Part shown: positions 30,181 to 40,784 of the stretch, piece after piece
Layout of the letters: each line of letters opens with the position of its first letter
How positions within the stretch are numbered: position 1 is the first letter of the stretch
NCBI GenBank assembly: GCA_022641835.1
Contig: CP048717.1
Span: 1,520,726-1,584,725, forward strand
Reading direction: 5' to 3'
DNA length: 64,000 bases
Source of the DNA: Petasospora fabianii
Taxonomy: Eukaryota; Ascomycota; Saccharomycetes; Phaffomycetales; Wickerhamomycetaceae
The notes under the pieces: generated by a model
The model's database searches: none
Seen by the model: only the letters and a program-made list of their open reading frames with translations
Told to the model about the DNA's origin: nothing
Program-made: the position numbers and the translations under genes

Positions 30181-30220
30181 TTATATGATGTTATATGATG
30201 TTATATGATGTTATATGATG
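30181..30220 (+). repeat. Tandem repeat of TTATATGATG, four copies
   Basis: Four perfect 10-bp units and a decaying fifth lie in the divergent promoter between the SHU1-like gene and SFT1, starting 22 bp from the SHU1-like ATG. Confidence 0.9.
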
Positions 30221-30367
30221 TTATATATGTTGTATGTATATGTGTATGAGAAGGTCCCGCGAAAGCTGAGGGGAGATCTAATGAATCCGTTTAAGGAAGG
30301 TTCTCTTACTCTTTCTCTTTTCAGTTATTAGGAGACTATAGACCTTACCCTATTAATCATTAAGAGA

Positions 30368-30652
30368 ATGTCCCGTTACGGTCAAGTGGAGAATGAGAAT
30401 AATGCACAATTTGATCGTTTATCTTCAACATTGGCACAATTTAGAGCAGTGAATCAAGATATTCATAACATTGCCCGTGAGAGTACTTTAATTGATTCAC
30501 TCTCAGAACAGATGAGTTCATTGTATGATGGTATAAGAAACTCTTCACAAGGACTTACAAGAAGTATGCAAAGTGGTCATGGTGTGTGGAGGTATGTTGG
30601 CTTAGCGCTATTAGCATTTGTTGTGCTTTACACTCTTTGGAAGTTTGTATGA
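30368..30652 (+). CDS. SFT1: Golgi Qc-SNARE Sft1
   Basis: 94 residues (S. cerevisiae 97). A short N-terminus leads into one SNARE helix (about residues 12-68, 'FDRLSSTLAQFRAVNQDI' ... 'LSEQMSSLYDGIRNSSQGL') and a C-terminal membrane anchor (about 74-92). 'SGHGVWRYVGLALL' before the anchor is typical of Sft1. It acts in intra-Golgi retrograde transport with Sed5, Gos1 and Ykt6. Sft1 and Bet1 are related; the short N-terminus and neighbours CAP1 and RPL14 favour Sft1. Confidence 0.88.
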   Translation: MSRYGQVENENNAQFDRLSSTLAQFRAVNQDIHNIARESTLIDSLSEQMSSLYDGIRNSSQGLTRSMQSGHGVWRYVGLALLAFVVLYTLWKFV

Positions 30653-30798
30653 GGTGTTTGTTGTACTTGGTAACATTTGGTTACATATGAACATGAAGAC
30701 GAACGGTTATAGGGTGGTTTGCATTGGAAGTACAGTTGTTATAAATCAATGACTATTATGTTTACAGAAGTGTACTTCGTACACTTTGTAGGTATATA

Positions 30799-31566
30799 TC
30801 AGTTACTAACATCTTTACCGAGACGGTAGTTACCAATGGCCTTACCCCATTGAACTTTAGATCTCGTCACTGGCAAAGGTCTTCTAAGGTTCTTGAACTG
30901 TGTTGTGTTTATATCAACTATGGTCTTTTGCAAAGACAACTGAAGCTTATCTTCAATCTTGGAAATAGCAGCAGCAATAGTGGATTCAATGTCTCCAGAG
31001 ACTTCTTGTTTCGTTTTCAAACGAACATTACCATCCTCATAGTAGTGTACATCGATATCCACGGTTCCTGATATGAATTGACCTTGAATCTCATACTTAG
31101 AGGTCCATCTTGCATTCCAGAAATTGGCGGGGCTCTGCTTCTCCCCAATAATGACAATGTGTTCAGCATCTGGAGCCACAAGAAGAGCATACTGAGATGG
31201 GAATTTTTCCTCAAGATAGTCTTCAATTTGTGAATGAAGCGCAACACACTCTTGACTTGTTTCCAATTGCTCTACACGTACAGCCTTCTGTGATAGATGA
31301 TCAACTTGAACAGAAACACCACGGGCAAAATCAACAAAAGTGTCATTCTCATCTGCATTCCACTCTGAGAGTACGACATCGGTACCATCACAATCAATGA
31401 CAACGTTATTAGCAACGTTATAAGCTCTAAGTGCAGTTTCAAGCTCCGCGTTGATGTTACGACCAACAATGGTCTTTAGATCCTTAATGACCGTCTGGGC
31501 CTCTGCGACTGGCGAGTCAGCCAAAAGGTCAGCTATAACATCTGCAAGCTTAAGATCTGTGGACAT
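30799..31566 (-). CDS. CAP1: F-actin capping protein alpha subunit
   Basis: The first ATG is at 31566, giving 255 residues starting MSTDLKLADVIADLL; the open frame extends four codons further without ATG. The C-terminal part 'LRRPLPVTRSKVQWGKAIGNYRLG' is diagnostic of capping-protein alpha. Earlier features include 'NFWNARWTSKYEIQG' and 'DIDVHYYEDGNVRLKT', also family-typical. With Cap2 it caps barbed ends of actin filaments at cortical patches. Confidence 0.95.
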   Translation of the reverse strand: MSTDLKLADVIADLLADSPVAEAQTVIKDLKTIVGRNINAELETALRAYNVANNVVIDCDGTDVVLSEWNADENDTFVDFARGVSVQVDHLSQKAVRVEQLETSQECVALHSQIEDYLEEKFPSQYALLVAPDAEHIVIIGEKQSPANFWNARWTSKYEIQGQFISGTVDIDVHYYEDGNVRLKTKQEVSGDIESTIAAAISKIEDKLQLSLQKTIVDINTTQFKNLRRPLPVTRSKVQWGKAIGNYRLGKDVSN

Positions 31567-32005
31567 AGTGGGAGTCAATAGTACCTGATAAACAAGCTTA
31601 TGATAAAGTGACTAAAACAGGGGGTTCTGGGGGTTGCGTGTTATAAAGAGTAATCTCTTGTTTATTCGCGCTTGACGGCCGGGGCACATAACGGGACTAA
31701 ACAGTTAACTAGAGGTAGTAAGAGATATACAGTCTTTAGAGATACTTAGTACTCATTGATACCTATAGATTATACTAATTGTAACCCTAAGCAACTGATA
31801 TATACAGTCTGCCCCTAATAGTTAAGTTATCCCTTAACACCGACTACGCCCGAGCATAAAAGTTTAGGGGGTATATTGACCCGTCACTAAATGGCAGATA
31901 CGCCCAGGTTAAAGTCTCAGCGACCATCGAAACCAATTCCACTTAAACAACAACACAACTATTAAGTTATATCAACTAAGACCACTGAAGGACTCTATTA
32001 ACCCG

Positions 32006-33214
32006 ATGGCCTCTCGCAGAAGAACATCCTCAGTCGGCAAGATCGATCTTGGAGACTCCGTTCCTGGTCTCGCTGCCCAGCGTACCTCAAAGAGGTCTCA
32101 TAGGGCATCGGCCTCACGCGTTACACAGCTTTCTAGCAAGTCTTCAACAGATAGTGAGATCCTTTCCAAGATTAAGACCGCTTATGTTGAGCTTAGTTAC
32201 CGTCATACATGGCTCACACCGTTTATGATCCTCGTTGTTGTATACGGTGCATACTTCTCCTCAGGTAACTATACAGAGTCTAACCCTCTCCACATGTTTG
32301 TCGCAATCTCGTATCAACTCGAAGAAGGTAAAGACGTTTATGCTAAAGGTTGGAAAGATCTTTGCTTTGTCTTTTACTACATGATCTTCTTCACTTTCCT
32401 TAGAGAATTTGTTATGCAGTGTATCCTTCGTCCACTTGCTTCTGTTGTTGGTGTTAAGAAACCAGGTAAAGTGAAAAGATTTATGGAACAGGCATACTCC
32501 ATCTTTTACTACGGTATCTCTGGTCCATTCGGTCTCTATGTCATGTACGGTTCAGACCTTTGGCTCTTTAGAACCGATACTATGTACAAGACATACCCTG
32601 ACATCACTACGGAATGGCTCTACAAGTTGTTCTATCTCGGTCAGGCTGCCTTTTGGTCACAACAATCTGTGCTTTTGATCTTACAAGTTGAAAAGCCAAG
32701 AAAGGATTATCACGAATTGATCATGCATCATATTGTGACTATGCTTTTGATCGGTTGCTCTTACCAATTCCATTTCCAAAAGATGGGTCTTGCAGTATAC
32801 ATCACCATGGATGTTTCAGATTTCTTCCTTGCCGTCTCCAAGGTTCTAAACTACTTGGATTCTCCATTCATTGGACCATGGTTTGCACTCTTTGTCGGAT
32901 CTTGGATCTATCTTAGACATTGGGTTAACCTCAGAATCCTTTGGTCAGTGCTCACGGAGTTTAAAACCATTGGTCCATATACCCTTAACTTTGCCACTCA
33001 ACAGTACAAATGTTGGATTTCTCAAACTATTACATTCATTCTCATTGGTGCCCTCCAACTTGTGAACATTTACTGGCTCGTTCTTATCCTTAGAATCGTT
33101 TACAGATTTGTCTTTGGATTGAACGCTAAGGATGATAGATCTGATTCAGAAGATGAAGATCAAATTTTGGACGAACATGAAAACATTCCAGAGTCTTCTA
33201 AGAAGACACAATGA
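32006..33214 (+). CDS. LAG1: Ceramide synthase catalytic subunit (Lag1/Lac1)
   Basis: 402 residues, a multi-pass ER membrane protein with a TLC domain. The Lag motif is visible as 'HELIMHHIVTMLLIGCSY' followed by 'YITMDVSDFFLAVSK', with the paired histidines and aspartates needed for catalysis. The C-terminus is acidic with Ser, a probable CK2 site region as in Lag1/Lac1. It condenses very-long-chain acyl-CoA with sphingoid bases. S. cerevisiae has two duplicates: LAC1 near CAP1 and LAG1 near MRP4. This single gene has both contexts. It lies one gene group away from AUR1, which uses its product. Confidence 0.95.
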   Translation: MASRRRTSSVGKIDLGDSVPGLAAQRTSKRSHRASASRVTQLSSKSSTDSEILSKIKTAYVELSYRHTWLTPFMILVVVYGAYFSSGNYTESNPLHMFVAISYQLEEGKDVYAKGWKDLCFVFYYMIFFTFLREFVMQCILRPLASVVGVKKPGKVKRFMEQAYSIFYYGISGPFGLYVMYGSDLWLFRTDTMYKTYPDITTEWLYKLFYLGQAAFWSQQSVLLILQVEKPRKDYHELIMHHIVTMLLIGCSYQFHFQKMGLAVYITMDVSDFFLAVSKVLNYLDSPFIGPWFALFVGSWIYLRHWVNLRILWSVLTEFKTIGPYTLNFATQQYKCWISQTITFILIGALQLVNIYWLVLILRIVYRFVFGLNAKDDRSDSEDEDQILDEHENIPESSKKTQ

Positions 33215-34494
33215 GGAACTCTTAGATATTGTATAATACTCTTTGGTGGATCCCCTCTTAAAACCAGTTTTTTCTGTGGTGTGCTTATAACTAATGCCTT
33301 GTTGGCGCCCCCGCATTTTAGCCCCCATACATTAGAGAGTCTTTCTCCCACGGATCCATCATATTATTCCATCATACTAATCAACTAATATAATATTCTT
33401 AATATAATATTCTTTACCTGTGTAGTATTCGGTATAATCTTACGATCAGTTGCTAGAAAAGGAAGCCTTGAACACGGTGTAGATCTACATTGATATAGTG
33501 AAAGATTGTATATAAAGCTATTAAACTGTTAGTACTCCATCTTCAAAAGATAGACGACACAATGAAACCTGAAGTATGAGATCCCAAACTCTTGTCAATA
33601 TGCTCAGCGTAGATCTTGGTGTTTTAGTTTTTATCTCTTCATGAATGTCAAGAAAAGGCGAACGTTTCTCATCCCGATATTAAGACAAGAGATGGTAATC
33701 TCAAACTTCATCAAGTGACATTGTGTATATCCTAGTTGATATCCAAACTTACGCTTTAAATGCATGTTAATAACGTTGCTCAACGAGAGGATTGGATGCC
33801 TCTACCTCTCTCAATACATCACACATATACAACTTCCCCTTATAGAAAACTCCACAATACAACACCATATAGACACTGTTAAGAAAACAGAGTCAAAAGT
33901 CAGTCGTAAAGGTTGTTTACAGTTCCCACTAGGCCCCATAAGTGGAACTAGGCGTGTCCCGGTGACCTGTGTAGTCAAACGCAAATTATATCATCAGTAT
34001 AGATTGTAATGTGGTGTTTCTGTAGGGAGTTGAGAGAAAAGTATGATGGATAGAGAGACCAATTGACAAAGTGGATGAGTGAAACATACCTTCCTGACTG
34101 AGACCCTTCTCAGAGGAGTCTTTGTTGTCCAAAGAACTGGTGATGTGCTTAACAGAGAAAGAGAAGAGTTATGTTTTATGGGCGCAAGTTTTTTCACTTT
34201 ATTGGTGTAGGGTACTCATGTATCCACGTGACTAAGTAGGTCTCTCATCAGGGCAACACTCCGCGACCCTTTGAGTTACGGCGAGTCATGGTGTTCAGGT
34301 TTATATACCTATTTGCACCTAAGTGGTATGGGAAACCCGTGCACCACATACAAAAACCACAGAGACAGTCCCGCGAAAGAGGCACAGGGCGCGCGAGTTT
34401 CGGTCGCGACATTTTTCAACCATAACAAAAATTCGACTTTGAACACCTTCAACAGGGGCCTATTTGATTAGAAGGAATCAGCATAACACCAAAG
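33215..34494. other. LAG1 to RPL14 intergenic region (1.28 kb)
   Basis: It holds the LAG1 3' end and the RPL14 promoter, with a CACGTG box at 34225-34230 preceded by TAGGGT at 34208-34213. In non-Saccharomyces yeasts Cbf1 and Tbf1 sites of these types drive ribosomal protein genes. A minus-strand frame at 34197 runs into a GTATGT at about 34093, but I could not build a recognisable spliced protein. No tRNA is seen. Confidence 0.45.
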
Positions 34495-35374
34495 ATGTCC
34501 ACTGAAACTACCGTTAAGGCTTCCAACTGGAGATTGGTCGAGGTTGGCCGTGTCGTCCTTGTCAACAAGGGTCAGTACGCCGGCAAGCTCGCCACCATTG
34601 TCGAGATTATCGACCACAAGAGAGTGAGTGAAGATCCATCAAGGAACAGAGTATAAGGCAAGCACAAAAGGTATACAAGTAAATGTTCACACAAGACATC
34701 CATACAGTACACATAAAACACACTGACCATACTGAGCACCATCATATCTACCCAAATCAGCACACGCCAGTTACACACAGCTAACTATTCACTAATTCAA
34801 ATGCCAGAGACACAGATGGGCCATCAACAGACTGTCATATAGCACATACTGTGTTCCCACATGAACATAATCATAACTGATGTGTCCATATCGTTGGACT
34901 CTCTTCAGCGGTCCTGGCACGAAGCCTTGTGTTAGTCTGATCGATGTCACACTACCAATGATACAGTCAGCACAATACATCGGTCACCTTTCATCACAAT
35001 GAATGTCACCCTCTGTGTGCTCTTATTGCTAATGCTCTGTTCTATATCCCATCATTTTCCAGCTATACTAACAAATCTTTTAACAGGCTCTTGTTGACGG
35101 TCCAACCACCGGTGTTCCAAGACAGTCCATCTCTTTGGCTCACGTTGTCTTGACCCCATTGACCTTCTCCCTTCCAAGAGGTTCCAGAACTGCCACTGTC
35201 GCTAAGAAGTTCACCGCTGCCGGTGTTGCTGAGAAGTGGGCTGAGTCTGCTTGGGCTAAGAAGATTGCTCAGAGAGAGACACGTCGTGCTCTTTCCGACT
35301 TTGACAGATTCAAGGTTATGGTGTTGAAGAAGCAGAGAAGATTTGCTGTCAAGAAGGCTGTTGCTAAGGCTTAA
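34495..35374 (+). CDS. RPL14: Cytosolic 60S ribosomal protein eL14, spliced
   Basis: Exon 1 is 34495-34623 (43 codons) and exon 2 is 35087-35374, giving 138 residues, exactly the S. cerevisiae Rpl14 length. Exon 1 encodes [19 protein letters not shown] and a KOW-like segment. Exon 2 begins [19 protein letters not shown] and ends in the Lys/Ala-rich tail typical of eL14. Codon use is strongly biased, as expected for a ribosomal protein. Only exon 2 is long enough to look like a gene on its own. Confidence 0.96.
34624..35086 (+). other. Spliceosomal intron in RPL14 (463 nt)
   Basis: The 5' site is GTGAGT, the branch site a perfect TACTAAC at 35066-35072, and the 3' end TTTTAACAG. It is phase 0, between AGA and GCT. 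It is 7-8 times longer than the other introns here, as is common for ribosomal protein introns. I found no clear snoRNA in it. Confidence 0.93.
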
Positions 35375-35727
35375 GTTTGGCTCTATCTCTTGTAATGTAT
35401 ATCGGGTTTTAAAATGAAAAAAGTACGAAAAAAGTAATGCCAGTGCTGCTTCTCTCTCATGATCTATAAAGAGTTGCTACATAATTCGTTTTGTTGATTT
35501 ATATCGTGCTTCTTAATGGACTTGAGAGATTGTAGAATCCAGTAGGTTTCCGTACTCTACACTGTATGTATGTGTGGACGCATGGGCTCTCCCACAAACA
35601 AACGGGGAGTATATCAATGTCAATCCTATAATTACAAATATTACACAGCACAACGATGTAGTCATCACGGGTCGTACAGCGTTATCATATACAAACAAAT
35701 AAACAGAACATGAACAAATGCTGTAAC

Positions 35728-37986
35728 TTATGCACCTGGCATGAGTTGTTGCAACTGCTGGATCAAGAAGACCGGATCAGTTCTAGCCCTTGGATACATA
35801 TCCAAGATCTTATCCACAACAGCACGTTGTTCTGGAGACAATACAGACAAGAAATCCAATGCACCACCATAAGAATTACTTAAGGTAGCATTAGTTGTGG
35901 CACTTGGGTCATAATCATCATCATCAACATCAGCAACACTACCCATCGAAGTGTGTTGTTGAGGTTCATTTGAGATGAGCTCTTGACGCACAACAAACAC
36001 GACAAAGAGTCTCACCTGTGAATTGTCCAATTGAATCCTACCAGAGTCTGGCATTGACCGCATAAATTTTGGAAGACTGGCGCTGATGGGGAAGAGGTAT
36101 GCATCCTTGATGAGACGATTCTTATTCATAACCACACCAAACTTGTTTCTCTGAGCGAAATAGTCAAATAACTTCTTAAAGTTCTTATCAAGAGAGTCTT
36201 GTGGTTTCAACTCCATCACAACTACCTTTCTGGTACTCATAACTTTGGTAACGTAATCATCAGCGGTTCGAGCATCAAGACGACCTTCGATCTCCATTGG
36301 GACAAGTGGATCAATCAGTTGACGTGCTATATTTGAAAACTGATGTGATTCCAAAGTTGTAGAGAAATGGTGTAATGTGGAAGCAACATTTGTAAACCCG
36401 GTGAAGATGGTTTGTCCTTGCCATAACGTAGTATCGTTAGCGATTGCAGTAGGGTCATAAGACTCCACAGTTTGCTCAATTGTCTTCTTCGTCTCACCTA
36501 AAATAGCAGCTAAGTCATCATCATTATCGAAATCGAAAGCAGCAGCAGCATGGCTCTTAGTCTTTTCACCGTTCTCTTCGCCATGATCAAATTCGACATC
36601 ATGTAGTTCTCCAGTGACATCACCAGTGGGGTAATCATTATCAATATCGTTATCGTCGTCATTATTAGCATCCTGTTGTGGGCCATCGAAGATGGAATGC
36701 TTTCTGTTTCCCTTGATGGACATATTACTTTCAGATTTGACAAATTTCTCATCGTCATTGTCCAAATGCACACCAACGTTGAAATCGACTTGATTTGGAG
36801 CATTACCCATGTCTTCATTCTCAATCAACACATCACCCTTATGTGTTCTTCTAATGTTTGACACTTGAACTTGTTCGAGAGTGGCTTGTTCCATGGATTC
36901 TTTGATAGCTTCTTCTCTCTCTTTACGAAGTTCTGGGTTGAGCATTTCATTGAGTGGCATACGGACAAGCTTACTGAATGGCATCTCACGATTGATAATA
37001 GAATCTCTAAGCTTTGTGTTTTTCTTGTCCTTTACGTTAGAGAAGATACGGGTGAATAGTTCCTTATAGTCCTTAGTAGTTTTACCCGTCTCACGATCAT
37101 GATATGCCTCAAACAGTTCTTCTTCAAGTTTCTTGGCCCAACGTTTAGAGATCTCTGCAGTAGTTCCATCCTCTCCAGGGATCGAATCTGGAAGAAGCAT
37201 CTGAAACATTTGTTCGAGTCTTTTAAGGACGGCTTCACGAGCTTTCTTATCAATCTGTGATACGTCTGGTGTTGATGGAGTCGGAGTTGTAGTCTTTCTC
37301 TTCTTGATGGCAGGTCTAGAGTGATGTTCGCTCTTGACATGAGATGACGTTGAACGAGATCTGCTCGTTGGGGTTGATTGTTTCTTTCTCTTTTGGTCCT
37401 CTAGATCTTCTTCCTTTCCATCTGATTCATTATCATTACCATCGTCATCATCATCGTCATCACTAGAGGCACCGTCATGTGACTCTTCATCGCCATCATC
37501 ATCGTCATCATTAGTCTGACGCTTAATACCGGTCTTCTTGAACTCTTCGAGATCGTTTAGCATACGCTGTACTTCTCTAATCTTCTTATTTTTCCTCTTA
37601 TCGTGCTTCTCGACCTCTTTTCTAGTGGTTTCAGGATCCAATTTATACTTAAGAGTCTTGAAGTGTTTGTTGTTCGGATCGCATAAGTTACACAGATAAG
37701 TTTTGGGTAATTTTTTCGGATTGGAAAGCATACATTCACTGTGTTGCCAGATTTTACACTGGTCACACTGAATCATTTCCCTGGTATCTTCTTCATCATC
37801 ATAATTGTTGTCTGTAGTACCACAAACCATGCACAAGACATGTCCTTCTTCAGCCTTAATTCTCTCCTCTTCAGCTTCTTTCTCAGCTTGGCGCAGAGCC
37901 TCTTCCATGGCTTCTTGCTCCTCGCGTTGAAGCCTGCTGTTCTTACCCTTATTCTCTCTACTGGATCTGCGGATGGTCTCAGCCAT
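35728..37986 (-). CDS. BYE1: Transcription factor Bye1 (PHD, TFIIS-like and SPOC domains)
   Basis: 752 residues. After a basic/coiled N-terminus a PHD finger spans about 50-102 (C4HC3 pattern, 'MCGVT' region 'CMVCGTTDNN' to 'CNLCDP'). An acidic, low-complexity linker follows, then the TFIIS central-like domain (about 245-370, 'KRWAKKLEEELFEAYHD') and a SPOC domain near 510-680 ('LWQGQTIFTGFTNVASTLHHF'). In yeast Bye1 binds H3K4me3 and the RNA polymerase II jaw. The gene sits between RPL14 and AUR1 exactly as in S. cerevisiae chromosome XI. Confidence 0.93.
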   Translation of the reverse strand: MAETIRRSSRENKGKNSRLQREEQEAMEEALRQAEKEAEEERIKAEEGHVLCMVCGTTDNNYDDEEDTREMIQCDQCKIWQHSECMLSNPKKLPKTYLCNLCDPNNKHFKTLKYKLDPETTRKEVEKHDKRKNKKIREVQRMLNDLEEFKKTGIKRQTNDDDDDGDEESHDGASSDDDDDDDGNDNESDGKEEDLEDQKRKKQSTPTSRSRSTSSHVKSEHHSRPAIKKRKTTTPTPSTPDVSQIDKKAREAVLKRLEQMFQMLLPDSIPGEDGTTAEISKRWAKKLEEELFEAYHDRETGKTTKDYKELFTRIFSNVKDKKNTKLRDSIINREMPFSKLVRMPLNEMLNPELRKEREEAIKESMEQATLEQVQVSNIRRTHKGDVLIENEDMGNAPNQVDFNVGVHLDNDDEKFVKSESNMSIKGNRKHSIFDGPQQDANNDDDNDIDNDYPTGDVTGELHDVEFDHGEENGEKTKSHAAAAFDFDNDDDLAAILGETKKTIEQTVESYDPTAIANDTTLWQGQTIFTGFTNVASTLHHFSTTLESHQFSNIARQLIDPLVPMEIEGRLDARTADDYVTKVMSTRKVVVMELKPQDSLDKNFKKLFDYFAQRNKFGVVMNKNRLIKDAYLFPISASLPKFMRSMPDSGRIQLDNSQVRLFVVFVVRQELISNEPQQHTSMGSVADVDDDDYDPSATTNATLSNSYGGALDFLSVLSPEQRAVVDKILDMYPRARTDPVFLIQQLQQLMPGA

Positions 37987-38928
37987 TGCTTAAAGTAACG
38001 ATTAAACTTAGGGACAAAGAGGTAACTTTAAGAGACCTCACCTTTCTCCTCCGCATAACTAATTTTCTAATGGGAAATATATTGGTGTCTGGGTGTTTGA
38101 TATAAAAATGAAAAAAAAATTAAAAATAAAAAAAAAAAAAAAAAAAAAACGAAATATATTGTGTTGTCCGAGCAACCATACCGCTTTCAATCCCTTTTTA
38201 GCGGAGAGGCATCTTAGTCTTCAACTTATCGTTTGCTCTACTAATGCTTGGCTATTTGCTTTGCTCTAGTGTATTGCTCCGTGTAGTTACCCCGTATTCC
38301 CGATTGCTACAAGAACTCTTAAGCAGGGTTGCATGATTAAAGTAAATTACGTCTGATTGATGTGTAACTGATGCTGGTTGAGGTCTTAGGACATGTAGGG
38401 TTTAAGGGTTCAACATAACAGGCATTGCTTAGATAGATAGAACTAGATAAATACCAAAAGACATAAATACATACACACAATCACAACACAACACAACACA
38501 ACACAACACAATCACATCTACATAATCATATCATATCATATCATATCCTTAATAGGCTATATAGATAAAAGTCTCGGAACTATCCGAAAAGCCGATCCCG
38601 CAAGAGCCGACCCCCTATTTTTTTTTTTCTTCTCTTTCGCGAATTTTTCTTCTACTGGTGATGACGTTCTTTTCTTTTTTCCGCCTCCTTTTGCAGCCCA
38701 AAACAAAAACAAAAGACGAACTTCATCCCGTCTTCCCTTCGACTCGTTCTCCTTTCCTGTTGCCTCTGTGTCATTAGGGCTTTCGTCTTTGGCCCCACAA
38801 CTGCTCTTCTCATTTACCGCCCTGGACAGTTCCACAACATAGCGCTTCACTCTTCATCATCACCACCACCACCACCTTGTTTTGATACACCTTCTATTAG
38901 CCGCCCAAGTATACTCCACACATACACC
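37987..38928. other. Divergent BYE1/AUR1 promoter region with low-complexity tracts
   Basis: 942 bp. It includes the recurrent motif TGGTGTCTGGGTG at 38083, a 23-bp poly-A run at 38128-38150, (ACAAC)n at about 38483-38511, (ATATC)n at about 38525-38547 and a T/C-rich tract near 38620-38660. A 97-codon minus-strand frame at 38557-38850 is low complexity and is not credible as a gene. Confidence 0.6.
38128..38150 (+). repeat. Poly-A tract, 23 bp
   Basis: Uninterrupted A run in the BYE1/AUR1 intergenic region, likely nucleosome-excluding. Confidence 0.9.
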
Positions 38929-40398
38929 ATGGCCGCCCTCGTTCGCTGGTTTAATGGCTATTTCCTTGCTGAGAAGCCCGTTGGTGCTACTGTTGCTGAT
39001 ATCGACCTCGAGATAAGCCCGAAGGTTGGTCTTCAAAGACTTTCCACTTTCAAATGGTCTCGTAATGATATTATGCATTTTACTACACTCGCAACTTTCC
39101 TTATAGTGGCATTCTTCCTTAATCCGGCTCCTGTTATCCTCAAGTTTGCTTTTGTTGGACTCATGACACTGCTTTTGCTTGTGCCGCTCACATCTCAATT
39201 TGTCCTGAATGCCCTACCAATCATCACTTGGCTTCTCTTCTTCTTTTCTTCAACAAAGATTCCACCAGCTTACAGACCACCAATTAGCGTTAAAGTGCTC
39301 CCTGCAGTGGAGACTATCTTTTATGGTGATAACTTGTCTCAGTTACTCGCAACTTCGACAACTCCATTCCTCGATATCCTTGCTTGGTTGCCTTATGGAC
39401 TCATCCATTTCGGTTTGCCTTTCTTCGTGGCTGGGATGCTCTTCCTTTGGGGGCCACCAACCGCTGTCAGATCCTTTGGATTCGCCTTTGGTTATATGAA
39501 CTTGATTGGTGTCGTTATTCAGCTTATGTTCCCATCTGCTGCTCCATGGTATAAGCTTCTTCATGGTCTTGACCCGGCAAATTATTCCATGTTGGGTTCT
39601 CCAGGTGGGTTGGGTCGTATCGATACTTTACTCCATTTGGACCTCTACACAACTAATTTCTCTAAAAACTCCCCTGTGGTGTTTGGTGCCTTCCCATCAT
39701 TACACTCAGGTTGTGCTACCATGGATGCATTGTTCCTTTCTTACCTTTTCCCAAGACTTCAGCCACTGTTTTTCCTTTACGTGACATGGCTTTGGTGGTC
39801 CACAATGTATCTCACTCATCATTATTTCATCGATGTCATTGCCGGTTCAACATTGTCCTTCATTGTGTTCACTTACACCAAGTACGTTCATCTCCCAATC
39901 AATGATAAGAATGCAAAGAACCGTTGGTCCTATGCCGAGATTAGAAAAATCAACATGTTCAAACTTGACCCATTGGCATCTGCATGGGCCACTGATGAAG
40001 AAAGTCGTATCTCTTCATCAACAGAACAATTTGTCACTAGAACACGTTCTAGATCTATCAGACAACAATTTGAAATGGATGTTATGCAATCCACGCAAAG
40101 ACAACGTGGTAACTCTCTTACAAACCCATCAATCTCTGGTTCTTCTCAATCACTCAATGCTCCATCTCCACAGTCCATTGCCGCTGCCGCCGCTGCCTCT
40201 GTGATGCAGGCTCCCAAGGCACCATTGACAAGCTCTACGGTATCAGAGGACTCTGACTCGGAAGTAGTGTTTGACCCAGAAGTTCCACGCAGTTATTCAA
40301 GAAGTTCTAACACATCTGCTACATCCATTGAGAGTCAGTTTGATCTCGGTTTGGGATTCCCAACCTCATCTGCCAATGCAAAGACAAGACTTGACTGA
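38929..40398 (+). CDS. AUR1: Inositol phosphorylceramide synthase catalytic subunit Aur1
   Basis: 489 residues, a Golgi membrane protein with about eight hydrophobic helices. PAP2-like catalytic motifs are clear: 'GAFPSLHSGCATM' with H259, and 'LTHHYFIDVIAGS' with H297/H298 and D302. It transfers phosphoinositol from phosphatidylinositol to ceramide, and is the target of aureobasidin A. The cytosolic C-terminal tail (about residues 340-489) is Ser-rich with a short poly-Ala run and is longer than in S. cerevisiae (401 in total). Ceramide synthase LAG1 is encoded nearby. Confidence 0.96.
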   Translation: MAALVRWFNGYFLAEKPVGATVADIDLEISPKVGLQRLSTFKWSRNDIMHFTTLATFLIVAFFLNPAPVILKFAFVGLMTLLLLVPLTSQFVLNALPIITWLLFFFSSTKIPPAYRPPISVKVLPAVETIFYGDNLSQLLATSTTPFLDILAWLPYGLIHFGLPFFVAGMLFLWGPPTAVRSFGFAFGYMNLIGVVIQLMFPSAAPWYKLLHGLDPANYSMLGSPGGLGRIDTLLHLDLYTTNFSKNSPVVFGAFPSLHSGCATMDALFLSYLFPRLQPLFFLYVTWLWWSTMYLTHHYFIDVIAGSTLSFIVFTYTKYVHLPINDKNAKNRWSYAEIRKINMFKLDPLASAWATDEESRISSSTEQFVTRTRSRSIRQQFEMDVMQSTQRQRGNSLTNPSISGSSQSLNAPSPQSIAAAAAASVMQAPKAPLTSSTVSEDSDSEVVFDPEVPRSYSRSSNTSATSIESQFDLGLGFPTSSANAKTRLD

Positions 40399-40784
40399 TT
40401 TTATTTGTCACAGCATAACACCCCCCACCTCACTCCACTACATCACATCATATCACATCACAGACAACGATTACAACGAATTTAAAAAAGACTTAGGCAA
40501 TTCACCATTTCCGTTGTCTCATTTCAAACTGCTTAATGTCTGCAACGAAGTAATGTTTAATTTTCTTGAAACCAAGGTATACAGTACCCTACATCCTTTT
40601 TAATAATACTTTGCATTTAATCTGTTAGTTATACAAGTAGACAGTAGACAATTGATAGCCTTGTTGTGTTAGGATTTGTAGAGTACTACTGGTGTGCCCC
40701 GTCCAAAAAATTCTAACTAAATAGATTTATCTCTGGGAGCCTTCATTGTCCCATCGTTTCTACGAAAAAAACACATAAGACAAC
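40399..40784. other. AUR1-IPA1 intergenic region
   Basis: 386 bp. It has a CACATCA-like simple stretch near 40437-40460 and AT-rich flanks. It serves as the AUR1 3' end and IPA1 promoter. No other gene is seen. Confidence 0.5.

Noticed and set aside
38557-38850. 97-codon minus frame in the AUR1 promoter
   Set aside because: Lys/Glu-rich low complexity derived from the T/C-rich tract on the other strand.
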